A stretch of DNA of 25,121 nt from Plantago elongata (lineage: Eukaryota; Streptophyta; Magnoliopsida; Lamiales; Plantaginaceae): the NCBI GenBank assembly GCA_036897095.1, contig JAYMSP010002284.1, positions 1 to 25,121 of the forward strand. Direction: 5' to 3'. Every line of letters begins with the position of its first letter. Position 1 is the stretch's first letter. A program made the translations under genes and the position numbers. The notes beneath the pieces were generated by a model. That model made no database searches, was not told where the DNA came from, and worked only from the letters and a program-made list of their open reading frames with translations. This document shows positions 9,580 to 18,499 of the stretch, in pieces.

Positions 9580-9790
9580 CGGTCATACATGATTTTTAAA
9601 GAATAAATAAATAAAATGACGAGATGGTAATAAAGTTGTAAATTGAGTGAATAAAGTAGATAAAAAATTGTATAAAGTACTACATGAGTTAATAAAGTAT
9701 GGGATAGGTTGTTTGTTGATCCACAACACGACAAAGAAAAATACTAGAGGGGTGTAGAATACTAGAGGGGTGAACATACTTTTAAAACTT
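9580..9790. mobile_element. Possible mariner/Stowaway-type MITE remnant
   Basis: The stretch carries repeated short units of the kind GAGTGAATAAAGTAGATAAA, GAGTTAATAAAGTATGGG, typical of the interior of plant Stowaway-like MITEs. It also has the tandem pair TACTAGAGGGGTG at about 9743 and 9760. Clear terminal inverted repeats and a TA duplication were not found, so boundaries are approximate. Confidence 0.3.
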
Positions 9791-9861
9791 TTGATTAAAA
9801 AAAAATTCTTAAGAAAGTTGGGTGAATTTCTTATACTTAGAACGGAAGACTTTATGATAAG

Positions 9862-10501
9862 TGTACGTGCACAACATGCTAATAAAGTGTATAAAACTGT
9901 AAATACTCAGCAAGAAGGTAATACAAAAGGAAAGTGCAGAAAGTAAATAATACAACCACCTTTTTATAGTGGTATTTGAAGGTGGCATAATCCTTCAACT
10001 AATCTACTTCGCCCTTTCACAGAGCTAGAATCCACTAAGGTAGTATATGAAGTACCTTACGAAATCCTATATCTCGAATTCCTTTTACACTAAGTTATCA
10101 ACCAAGTGTTCCCCTTGAGTTGTTCCCCATCTACCATAGCAAAGTACTTTCTATATTCAGTAACCTTCTGTAACCTTGGAGTTGTTCTTTAGTTTTCCAA
10201 ATTAAGTACTTCATCCACTCCATGAAGTTGATGGTGATGGTTATGTTGAGGTTGTCAGTTGAGTGGTAACTTAAAAAAAATTCTCAGTTATGTAAGACTA
10301 CTCTATAGAACAAGATACACTTAACATAATTTGTAACGTGTGGTGATATGTTCTTTTATGAATCAAGCTTTATGTTTGTTCATGGAATGAATCACTTCAG
10401 TAAGTCAAAACAATATTTGACTCCTTCACAATTCGCAATACTTGTCAAGGATATGAACATTTTTAGAACTTTCATGCTATTTAGAATCACGAGTTTGTAG
10501 T
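9862..10501 (-). mobile_element. Copia-like LTR, downstream part, split by gypsy insertion
   Basis: Left part of the DNA into which the gypsy element at 10502-15282 inserted. Reading the minus strand there is a TATA-like ACTATAAAAAGGTGG (about 9961-9975), and the sequence closes GTGCACGTACA at 9862. This is the layout of a core promoter followed by R and U5 in an LTR. The right part at 15283-15951 starts like the LTR at 1-139. The boundary at 9862 is a guess based on a TG dinucleotide. Confidence 0.35.
10497..10501. repeat. Target site duplication GTAGT (left copy)
   Basis: GTAGT directly before the left LTR. It is identical to 15283-15287 directly after the right LTR, marking a single intact insertion. 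Confidence 0.88.
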
Positions 10502-11398
10502 TGTAGACACTCAAAATCTACAAGAGAAAATTAGGATTTTGATTTGAAGGACACCAGCGACCTGCAAGACAACACGAAAGAAAACGTTGGAACGTAATAT
10601 CCAAATGGGACACCGGTGTGGTGTCGACCGAGAGGACTCTGACGCTCAAGCTAGTGAGTCTGGAAGATACAAAATAATTGAACGTTAATGATAGAGAACT
10701 TATCCTGTTGGGATGATGTAGCTCTTATGGTAGCTAGAAAGAGTCAATTAGATGATCGGCCGGCTAGGCGGATGGTTGAATGGATTGTGTGAGGTCGGAT
10801 GGATGTTAGAAGATGCGGTGATGGAGGTTGTGGAAGAGATGATGTTCAGAGCTCAAGTATGGAGGAGACATTGCAGAGAGAGCTTTAGTTGCTATGGTTT
10901 TGCTAGTACGTGTAGTTGCTAGGGTTTTGCTAGTACGTGTAGTTGCTAGATTTCAGATGATCATCTATGGTTTATCTCCTCCTCCTTTTATAGAGATAGT
11001 TGCAGCATCTTCTAACGGGCATAAATCTCTTATTTGTCGGGATCTAGTTGGAGAAGGATTCTACTTCACCTCCAAGTCCTAGTAACTGACTCCTAACGTA
11101 GTGGGGATGTTGGATGTCGTTGGAGAATGATTCCTCCACTATCTCTAAGTTCCTAGCAGTAGGTCCATTTATGTTGCATTTAGACATGGGTTAACTATTG
11201 GGTGACATCTTAAGTGAGCTGATCCAATTTGGTAGATGAGATCTTGTTGGCCTGCCAGCTTGATTTATCAAATTGGAAGTCCATCCAAATATGGATTTAG
11301 TCATCGGGCTGAGCCTTTTTCGAGTAATTGAGAACGTGTCCAAGCAATTGGGTCGGTATTAAACGTAAATAAGTCCAGAGTGAATTTTTACCAATGCA
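10502..11398 (-). repeat. 3' LTR of gypsy element
   Basis: The 897-bp copy aligns along its whole length with 14378-15282. It has a private 27-bp tandem duplication (10891-10917 and 10918-10944, one mismatch, unit starting GCTATGGTTTTGCTAG) that the other LTR lacks. It is the 3' LTR because the element reads on the minus strand. Confidence 0.9.
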
Positions 11399-11417
11399 GT
11401 TTGTCCCTCACTCTTCG
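11399..11417 (-). other. Polypurine tract next to 3' LTR
   Basis: The minus strand reads GAAGAGTGAGGGACAAAC directly before the 3' LTR, a purine-rich primer site for plus-strand DNA synthesis. It supports the minus-strand orientation of the element. Confidence 0.6.
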
Positions 11418-11557
11418 ATTTGAGTTTATCGAGTCGAAGAGTAGATGTCTATGTTGGGAAAAACAAAATATTAAAGTGTTATAATCAGATTTACCGAGAA
11501 CGTTAGAGTCGATAGCTAACTCGTACAGGTCATTTAAGTTAATTTGGAAATATAATG

Positions 11558-11595
11558 AATCACGATCCATTATCTAAATCACGATCCATTATCTA
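11558..11595. repeat. Perfect 19-bp tandem duplication
   Basis: AATCACGATCCATTATCTA occurs twice back to back, without mismatch, in the 3' interior of the gypsy element. Confidence 0.92.
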
Positions 11596-11813
11596 AGGGA
11601 CCCAATTTGTGTTAGGCCCATATCCATATGAAACCTTACACTCTTGTGTATGTCTGAATTGGAGACACGACTGTCTCTTCTTCATGTCTCACGGAACGGA
11701 AGGAAATTAGATCATCACATCTGTAGCCCCTGTCACCGGAAAAGCGAACAAGCCCCGGTGAAGCCGAAATCGCGCCGCCTCTTCACCAGGTCAGTTCCAA
11801 TTCGCGAGATCGG

Positions 11814-11815
<2 letters not shown>

Positions 11816-11856
<41 letters not shown>
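11816..11856. repeat. (CT)n microsatellite
   Basis: About 20 uninterrupted CT units inside the gypsy element. On the minus strand it translates to an Arg-Glu run, which makes the overlapping reading frame spurious. Confidence 0.95.
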
Positions 11857-11858
<2 letters not shown>

Positions 11859-12035
11859 ATTTCGACCAAAACACGCGACCCTCAACTCATCGGAAAAAGG
11901 CCCAAAATCCCGAAATTCTTTCCCCTTGTAGCCTCCGGTTGTCGCCTCTCTCCGTTGCACGATGTCGACCAAGTGATGTGAAGGAGCTAGTCTCGATTTT
12001 ATTCTGTGTTTTTTTGAGAAGAAAATCGACCACAG

Positions 12036-12386
12036 TGGGTTAGATGACCAGCTAGCCCCCTTAGAGATATCAGCTTGCAATAGATGGAATTGACCCTGGA
12101 AAGGTTTAGGGGGTGGGGCGGTTGACCAACCTGCATAGCTGGGTTAGATGACCAACTAGCCCCTTGTAAAGTCGGTATTTTGGTGAGGAATTAATCTCAT
12201 ATTCAGCCATAATAAATGTACCTTTTGTGATGTGGAGCCATCATGTTGCCAAGTGACCAGGAGCTTCAGGGAACTATGACTGGTTGTATGTTTGGCCTTA
12301 GCTCTCTGCAAGATGTTGTTGATGGGGGAGGGGGGTGCTGCATTTAACCCGAATTGCCAGCCATGTTAGATAATCGACTTGCCCCT
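12036..12386. repeat. Three dispersed copies of a ~25-bp unit
   Basis: GGGTTAGATGACCAGCTAGC at 12037, GGGTTAGATGACCAACTAGC at 12141 and a more diverged ATGTTAGATAATCGACTTGC at 12363. Each is followed by CCCC or CCCT. Spacing is about 104 and 222 bp. Meaning unknown. Confidence 0.65.
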
Positions 12387-12429
12387 AGTCAATTCGGATG
12401 TTTTTGAAGAAAAATCGGCTAAGAAATAT

Positions 12430-12787
12430 TAATAAATGTGTTAAAAAGAAGTACTTCTTTAAATGAATGGAGTTCCAGCTGTTATGAATTGGGCAACTAT
12501 ATGTTGCTTGTAATTTGTATGCACCGTTACCAACTACTTTTGTGATTTTGTAGGGGACTTCCCGGTTAGGTCCTAGTTTCCCATCTCCAGCTACTTTGGT
12601 GTTTTGGAATACTAGCCGAAGCACCCATTGTCCTTCTTTGAAGGTTTGAAGGCGTATATTTTTGTTGAAGTACTCGGCGGTTTTGTGTTGGAGTCCTTGG
12701 AGTGGTGCGGTAGGACCACAACACCGTTGGTAATTGGTCTACCCAAGCCCCTTTCGCACATTTGAGTCTCTTCTTTAGACTATACAT
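12430..12787 (-). pseudogene. Gypsy integrase C-terminal region
   Basis: Two overlapping minus-strand frames carry the end of a gypsy integrase. Frame 12787-12566 has KGAWVDQLPTVLWSYRTTPR. Frame 12624-12385 has KVAGDGKLGPNREVPYKI followed by VVGNGAYKLQ, the GPY/F-type module that ends plant gypsy integrases, then WNSIHLKKYF as the usual last residues. A frameshift lies between them. It can no longer make a working enzyme. Confidence 0.8.
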
Positions 12788-13103
12788 AATAGTCTTGTTG
12801 TTGCCTATGCCTGCCCATTTGCTTGAGGGTATCTAGGAGTGGAGAATGTGACTTTGATGCCCCATAACTCGTAGCTTACGAACCGGGGGCCATTGTCTGT
12901 GACAATTTCCTTTGGGACTGCAAACCTGCAAATGACATGTTTCCATATAAAAGTTTTAACCTCGTGATCCTTTACATGTGTGTAGGCTTCTGCTTCTACC
13001 TATTTAGTGAAGTAGTCAGTAACCGCGAGCATGAATACTCGTTGTCCAGGAGCCTTAGGTAGCTTCCCGACAATATCCATTCTCCACTTCATGAATGGCC
13101 AAG
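12780..13103 (-). pseudogene. Gypsy integrase catalytic core (DDE), broken
   Basis: The minus strand shows [15 protein letters not shown] with the first catalytic Asp, VTDYFTK then a stop, [13 protein letters not shown], and [12 protein letters not shown] with the second Asp. Then comes [11 protein letters not shown], where the codon for the catalytic Glu is expected. That codon is TAG (minus strand, 12807-12805), and the frame shifts just after it. The integrase core transfers retroelement cDNA into the genome; this copy is dead by at least two stops and a frameshift. Confidence 0.8.
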
Positions 13104-13113
13104 GTGTTATTAT

Positions 13114-13470
13114 TTAGTGCAATTCTTCTACTGGAAGGTGGCGAACTTTGGAATGTCTTTGACATGGATCACATCTTTGCACGAATTCTTTGGAGTCAGC
13201 TCGCATGGTAGGCCAGTAATATCCTGTTGTGAGTGCTCTATTGACTAGACTTCTGGCCCCAGAATGATTGCCACATTTCCCTTCGTGTAATACAGTCAGT
13301 ACGAATTTAGCTTCGCCAGGAGACACACACCTGATTAGGGGGCAGAAATGATCTCTTGTATAGCTGTCGTTATGGATGACAAACCTTGCTGCCTTAGTTC
13401 TCCCTCTTCTAGCCTCATCCTTATCTTCTAGGAGTTGTCCGCTAAGAAGGTAGGTTGTGATTGGAGTCAT
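13114..13470 (-). pseudogene. Gypsy integrase N-terminal HHCC zinc finger
   Basis: A 118-residue open frame. It carries the HHCC zinc-binding module of retroelement integrases: LHEGKCGNHSG with two His, then about 30 residues including NRALTTGYYWPTMRAD, then RCDPCQRHS with two Cys. The four ligands are intact. Upstream residues HNDSYTRDHFCPLIRC match the usual linker after RNase H. It is separated from RNase H and from the catalytic core by stops, so it is a remnant. Confidence 0.85.
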
Positions 13471-13549
13471 CCAACTTTCATCTGATGTAATCTCAGCTAT
13501 GAGCTTGTCGTCTGAACCTTCCCTCCAAGTAGCGGTCCACTAGGCATAC

Positions 13550-13973
13550 ACAACTGGAATTGAGGTGGGTGTTGTGGTCTGGATGACAGCTCCTAGGTTA
13601 GCTAGAGCATATGCATGATTGTTCTAGGTACATGTTTGATCGAGAATTCTTCGAAAGATGGTTGCAAGTCCTTGACCAGCTTGAGATATGCTGCCATCTT
13701 TGAGTCTCTACTGATAGGATCCCTGCAATTGGTTAACAACTAATTGCGAGTCAGAATGTACCTGGAGATTTTTTATTCCCATTTCCCGGGTTAGGTTCAA
13801 GCCGTCAATAAGGGACTCATATTCCGTCTCATTGTTAGTCACTTTGAATCCGCACCTAACTGCTCAGAGGATTGTATCTCCTTCTGGTGAGATGAGGACT
13901 ATGCCTATCCCACATCCCTTGAAGTTGTTGGAACCATCAACCAATAGTTTCCATTGCAAGTTGCCCTTATCCT
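13550..13973 (-). pseudogene. Gypsy RNase H domain, with stops
   Basis: Minus-strand reading gives KLLVDGSNNFKGCGIGIVL, then VTNNETEYESLIDGLNL, then VHSDSQLVVNQLQGSYQ. The catalytic Asp, Glu and Asp of RNase H are all visible. In-frame stops follow PEGDTIL and GSYQ. RNase H degrades the RNA strand during reverse transcription. This type, with a clear DG, E and HSDS pattern, follows RT in plant gypsy elements. The plus-strand frame at 13832-14128 is its shadow. Confidence 0.85.
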
Positions 13974-14345
13974 ACAAATACAAAAGTTCTTTCTCCGGTT
14001 GGGTTGATTCTGATGGTGTAAAATCAGCGATGAAGTCGGCTAGATCTTGTGACTTGATGAAAGTACGCAGTTGGAAAGTAATATTATATTCGCTGAGCTC
14101 TATCGCCCACTTCGCATGTCTTCAATAGAGTTCGGGTTTGTGCAGGATGGTACGAAGTGGGTAGCTATTGAGGACCGTGATTGGATGACATTGGAAGTAA
14201 GGACGCAATTTCTTGGCTGTAGTTACTAATGCAAGTGTCAATTTTTTCAGTTGGATGTATCTTGTTTCTGCATCTAGGAGGGACTTGCTCACATAGTGCA
14301 CTGGAAGATGGGCGACATGGTTGCATGTAGCGAGTTGACTTTGTT
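13974..14345 (-). pseudogene. Gypsy reverse transcriptase C-terminal end
   Basis: The minus strand begins abruptly next to the PBS with ATCNHVAHLPVHYVSKSLLD, then AETRYIQLKKLTLALVTTA, KKLRPYFQCHPITV, a stop after HKPELY, and KWAIELSEYNITFQ..LADFIADFTP. These are the connection region after the RT palm in plant gypsy elements. The RT catalytic palm with its YxDD motif, and everything upstream of it (gag, protease), is missing. The break point is near 14345. Confidence 0.85.
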
Positions 14346-14377
14346 CGATAAATGGGTCCCCACGGTGGGCGTCAAAT
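14346..14377 (-). other. Primer-binding site region of gypsy element
   Basis: Directly inside the 5' LTR the minus strand reads ATTTGACGCCCACCGTGGGG, a block like the tRNA-complementary primer sites of several plant gypsy lineages. I do not assign the tRNA. It is followed within a few bases by reverse transcriptase coding sequence, which marks an internal deletion. Confidence 0.65.
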
Positions 14378-15282
14378 TGTAGACGCTCAGAATCTGTAAT
14401 AGGAAATTAGGTTTTGATTTGGGGGCACCAGCGACCTGCAAGACAACACGAAAGAAAACGTTGGAACGTAAGATCTAAATGGGACACCGGTGTGGTGCCG
14501 ACCGAGAGGACTCCGACGCTGAAGCTAGTGAGTCTGGAAGATACAAAATAATTGAACGTTAAAGATAGAGAATTTATCCTGATTGGGATGATGTAGCTCT
14601 TATGGCGGCTATAAGGCAGCTGGATGATCAGTCGGCTAGGCGGATGGTTGAATAGGTTGTGTGAGGTCGGATGGATGTTAGAAGATGCGGTGATGGTAAC
14701 TAGATGATGTGGTGATGGAGGTTATGGAAGAGATGATGTTCAGAGCTCAAGTATGGAGGAGACATTGCAGAGAGAGCTTTAGTTGCTAGGGTTTTTTTAG
14801 TACGTGTAGTTGCTAGATATCAGATGATCCTCTAGGGTTTATCTCCTCCTCCTTTTGATAGAGATAGTCACAACATCTTCTAACGGGGTTGATCCCCATA
14901 AATCCCTTATTTGTCGGGATCTAGTTGGAAAAGGATTCTACTTCACCTCCAAGTCCTAGTAACTAACTCCTGGCGTAGTGGGGTGTTAGATGTCGTTAGA
15001 GAATGGTGCCTCCACTATCTCTAAGTTCCCACCAGTAGGTCCATTTATGTTGCATTTGGACCTGGGAACTATTGGGCGACATCTTAAGTGAGCTGATCCA
15101 ATTTGGTGGATGAGATCTTGTTGTCCTGCCAGCTTGATTTAGTCAATTGGAAGTCCATCCAAATATAGATTTAGTCATTGGGCATGAGCCTTTTTCAAGT
15201 GATTGAGCATTGTTTAAACGTGTCAAAGCAGTTGGGCCGGTATAAAACGTAAATAAGTCCAGAACAAATTTTTACCAATACA
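14378..15282 (-). repeat. 5' LTR of gypsy element
   Basis: The 905-bp copy aligns with 10502-11398. It contains its own short duplication, GATGCGGTGATGG at about 14684 and GATGTGGTGATGG at about 14706, which the other LTR lacks. It is flanked outside by GTAGT at 15283-15287. Confidence 0.9.
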
Positions 15283-15951
15283 GTAGTCGCAACGGTAAGC
15301 TAGATAGTAAATAAGAAGAAGGCTTGTATGCTTGAATGTATTTGATGTTGAAGCAAGTGTGTATTTCAAGAATTTTAAATGGTGATATTAATTGATAAGT
15401 ATTAAGTTGTTTGAATTACTATACGTTAGGCACTTTGAGATTCAAACTACATAATATATGAAATTAGTACAACAAAGTTTTTTTTCTCTTTCTAGAGATG
15501 TACTTCTTTTGGTTAGCGAGCTATTCTCCGCATTAAATGCATTGTACGAACTTTCGTTATGTAGTGTCAACGGAACTATACACGCTTTTTGAAGCATCAC
15601 ACATCTTTTTTAAGAGACCTTGAATACTTCAACTACCTTATTAAGACCTAGTCTCTCAAAAACATAATTTTACTAAAGGTATTAGAAAGTAGGTTTCTGG
15701 TGACACTTTCCTGAGTCCTTAACAATCTTGTGCAGTCTTCAAATCTTTGAACTCTTCTGTTGGATTCCTTTTCTCTTGGTCTTCTTCAAAGATATAAAAA
15801 TTACATTCAGAGACCTAACTTCATATATAATATTTGTTAGACTAACATGCTCATTATACTTACTCTTTTACAATGTTTAAATGAACTAATAGTACTTGAT
15901 ACCTTTATAAACTAAGATGGGTCATTATGGTTTACTAATCAAAACTAAATA
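15283..15951 (-). mobile_element. Copia-like LTR, upstream part, split by gypsy insertion
   Basis: Right part of the host DNA of the gypsy insertion, beginning with the second GTAGT. Its right end (15841-15951) aligns with 1-139: both carry CTAACAT, TTTACAATGTT, an ACCTTT segment and a run near the end with AATCAAAACTAAATA or GATCAAAATACTAACA. The shared end point suggests an LTR start on the minus strand at 15951. The two copies are clearly diverged. No coding sequence is present. Confidence 0.4.
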
Positions 15952-16075
15952 GATATTACTTCACTTTTTCATTAAAGCAATAGATAAATGAAATTTAAAC
16001 TCCCCTAATGGAACGTAATGAAAGGTGTGTTAGTTTGTGGATGGTATCATATTATAAAGTTATAAGTGAGTAGTA

Positions 16076-16275
16076 TTCCCTCCTCCCATTAATCTAGTTC
16101 AGTTTATTTTCAACCTTTTTTTCTTAAGAAATTCAATTGTTATTTATGATAATGAATTAAGAATATATTAAAGATAAGATATATAATGATAAAGAATGAA
16201 AAAAATAAGAGTGATTGTTGAGTTAGTGGAATTAGTGGGTGTACTTTTTTACTATTTTATAAATGGACTAGATTC
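16076..16275. mobile_element. Stowaway-like MITE, degenerate
   Basis: The left edge TTCCCTCCTCCCATT resembles the CTCCCTCCGTCCC ends of plant Stowaway elements. Just inside, AATCTAGTTCA (16091-16101) pairs with TGGACTAGATT (16264-16274) at 10 of 11 positions. The interior is AT-rich with AATAAGAGTGATTGTTGAG, as is common in this group. The right terminal CTCCCTCC is lost. Confidence 0.45.
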
Positions 16276-16790
16276 GTAAGACAGCATAAAAGTGAGATAA
16301 GCGTTCAATTTATTTAGTTCATGAATGATTATGCTCAACAAAGGCAACCTGAGAATCGATATCAATAAATAGAGACTCGGATGGTTGGAAGAGAGGGGCA
16401 CAAAAAAAAGGGCGGAAGGAAGCAAGACTAACCAACCAAGGTAGTCGAGGAATTATGATGCAGTAGTTCTAAGTATTGTAAAATTGATTTTAATGTTAGA
16501 TATGAGATGAAACATCAATTTATTGGATAAAGCACCAAACCATAGGTTCCCTTTATTAACGTTGGCCCATAAAAATGAGGGTTCCCTTCTTTTCATCCTA
16601 CCATTACTCCTGCGTAAACATTGTCTAAAAGCTAAATGAATATTTTATTCATTTGAATTGTCATCTTTATACTCAGGGTGTGAGACCCGAGGTTTAATTA
16701 ATTAAATTATATTAAAACCCCCAAAATAGTTAAGGAGGCAAGTTAGGATGGTCTTTTTACGACAAATTTACATTTCCAATAAAAGGTTAA
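16276..16790. other. Intergenic, nothing clearly recognised
   Basis: No gene supported. TGTGAGACCCGAGGTTTAAT at about 16679 has the look of a plant LTR start, but no matching end or duplicate exists in the window. Confidence 0.3.
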
Positions 16791-17224
16791 GAGCATTAGT
16801 TGTTGGAATCCTAAAATTCATTCATATCATTATATATAGAGTAAAAACATAAAAAAAGAGACTTAAAAGAGCATTATTTGAAAAGCAAATTCCTCAAATT
16901 TCTCACCTAAACTATTCCTCAAATTATCTTTTGACTCCTATCATATTTAGTAAAACTTCATGACTCTCATATTATAATTTTAAATATTATTTAATTACTC
17001 TATATCTAAAAGATGAAAATGTAAGGTACATAAGGAGATAGAATACAACACCACATGAAATAGAAGAGACTCACAATGTAGGAAAATTTTTACACAATGC
17101 TAAATATTGAATTTGAGTTTTGTGGGCAACATGCAATTTAGAATTTTTGAGGTATTTACTTTACAAAATAATTAACCAGAGTATAGAGTTGGGGGAAATT
17201 TTGACTCCTATAACTATCTATGCT
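16791..17224. mobile_element. Possible MITE with imperfect terminal inverted repeats
   Basis: The left end GAGCATTAGTTGTTGGA and the reverse complement of the right end, AGCATAGATAGTTATAGGA, align with a 3-base indel. TTTTGACTCCTAT appears both at about 16929 and 17200. The size of ~430 bp and the AT-rich interior suit a non-autonomous DNA transposon. No target duplication could be confirmed. Confidence 0.3.
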
Positions 17225-18368
17225 ATTCTAAAAAAGAAGAACTATTCAAATGTAATTGTTACAGAAATTAATTCAATTTTGACCTAAATTTCGTATATAA
17301 ATATTAAGTTAAAAAAGAAAAGGAAAAAAAAAGTAGTTACACTCCTCTCCCATTACTTCAACATATTATAACGTACATAATATACATGAGGGAAAATCAT
17401 GCTAGCTCTCCTAAATAAACCACCTAGTTACATACCGGTCCCCGTGATTTTAAAAATAACATATTAGTTCATTTTTTTTATTTTTAAAATTTACTTCCCA
17501 AACAAGACCTTATTTTTAATTTCTAGTTTTCTTCTCTTTCCTTTCACATTTTCAAATTATTAAACGTTAAAACTAACAAAAATTAAATTCGAAAAATTAC
17601 TTTTTAGCTACTTTTAAAAATATAAAATTATTTATAAAAATGAAATAAAATGATATTTCAAATATAATCTTCCAAAAAATCAAAAAAAATATTAAAACAT
17701 ACATACTAATATAGTGGTAACCTTATTTTGTGGGGAATGAAGTAAAAAATATCAAAAACTTTAAAATGAATCTCAAAATTATTAACAAATTAATTTTTAG
17801 TATGTGTATTGTAATTTTCTTTATTTTTTTCTTTATAACTTACTTCAAAGCTTCCACTCGAGAAAGCTCCAAACTATAGTATCCGTATATGTTATTTTTA
17901 TGGAGCACGTAAAATATGAATTTATTTCTATCTTTTTCATGTTTTTTTTTGTTTTTTTTTATATTTCATAACGAACGTTTATATCTAAAATATTTATTAA
18001 TTTTTTTAAGAGGGTCATTTGCAATTTTTATTGGTAAGTTTGAAAATAGAAAATAATTTTATTGATTAAATATAAATTATTTGGATCAAGTCTATAATAA
18101 TTTAAATATTAAAGATAAAAATGTAAATTGTTTATAAATTTAAATTAAGGAAATGTTTGGCAGCATTTTGACTTTTGGACTGTTTTGTAATTTATTTATG
18201 AAACTTGTCCTACAATGTTATTGTTAAAAACAGATGGACAAAAGTGTTGAATAGAGGGACGAAAGTGTAATACACCCTATACATTATAATTTAATTTATA
18301 TGAGTTACTCAATTGTTTTCAAGTGCACCATTTTACTAGTCGCTCTAAAAACAACAATCTTTGAGAGT
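17225..18368. other. AT-rich intergenic DNA
   Basis: Very AT-rich with many A and T homopolymers. No reading frame of note, no domain and no clear inverted repeat ends were found. Confidence 0.5.
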
Positions 18369-18499
18369 TTTTTTTTTTTAACCGAAATTTTTTTATTTCA
18401 TTCCAACAGTTAAGTACAAAAACCGATCCGAAGATCCAGGTAAATCAAAAGTACTAGATAAGTCTAGAGGATTATAAGTGCAACAACATGCGTGCGAAG

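Larger units (their letters stand above)
11399..12429. other. Non-coding 3' interior of gypsy element, with UTR-like foreign-looking DNA
   Basis: About 1 kb between the end of integrase and the PPT. It has no retroelement domain. 11700-12000 is GC-richer than the surroundings, carries a long CT microsatellite and reads on the plus strand like a plant 5' UTR or first exon (CACCGGAAAAGCGAACAAGC, GCCGCCTCTTCACCAGG). Reading frames across it on both strands (11644-11931 plus, 11733-12080 minus) are low-complexity and resemble no family. It may be captured host DNA; no donor gene could be identified. Confidence 0.45.
10502..15282 (-). mobile_element. Ty3/gypsy retrotransposon, internally deleted, nested
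   Basis: A complete insertion by its ends. LTRs lie at 10502-11398 and 14378-15282, both starting TGTAGAC and ending in CA on the plus strand, and both flanked outside by GTAGT (10497-10501 and 15283-15287), a perfect 5-bp target duplication. The minus-strand order is PBS, RT end, RNase H, integrase, PPT, so it is a gypsy (RNase H before integrase) element of the Tat/Retand-like style by its domain sequences. The interior is only 2,979 bp. Gag, protease and most of RT are missing, and the surviving domains carry stops and frameshifts. In the first ~235 bp the LTRs differ at roughly one base in ten, counted by eye, so the insertion is old. Confidence 0.9.

Noticed and set aside
10894..11082. 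62-residue plus-strand frame with repeated LLVRVVAR
   Set aside because: The repetition comes from the 27-bp tandem duplication inside the gypsy LTR, which is non-coding.
11733..12080. 115-residue minus-strand open frame
   Set aside because: Its middle is an Arg-Glu run translated from the CT microsatellite and the rest matches no family.
13832..14128. 98-residue plus-strand frame
   Set aside because: It is the complement of the RNase H and RT coding region on the minus strand.
9857..15956. Target duplication for the outer Copia-like LTR
   Set aside because: ATAAG at the left and GATAT at the right do not match, so the outer LTR's exact ends remain unproven.
16679..16740. TGTGAGACCCGAGG as the start of another LTR
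   Set aside because: No matching end, second copy, PBS or PPT could be found.
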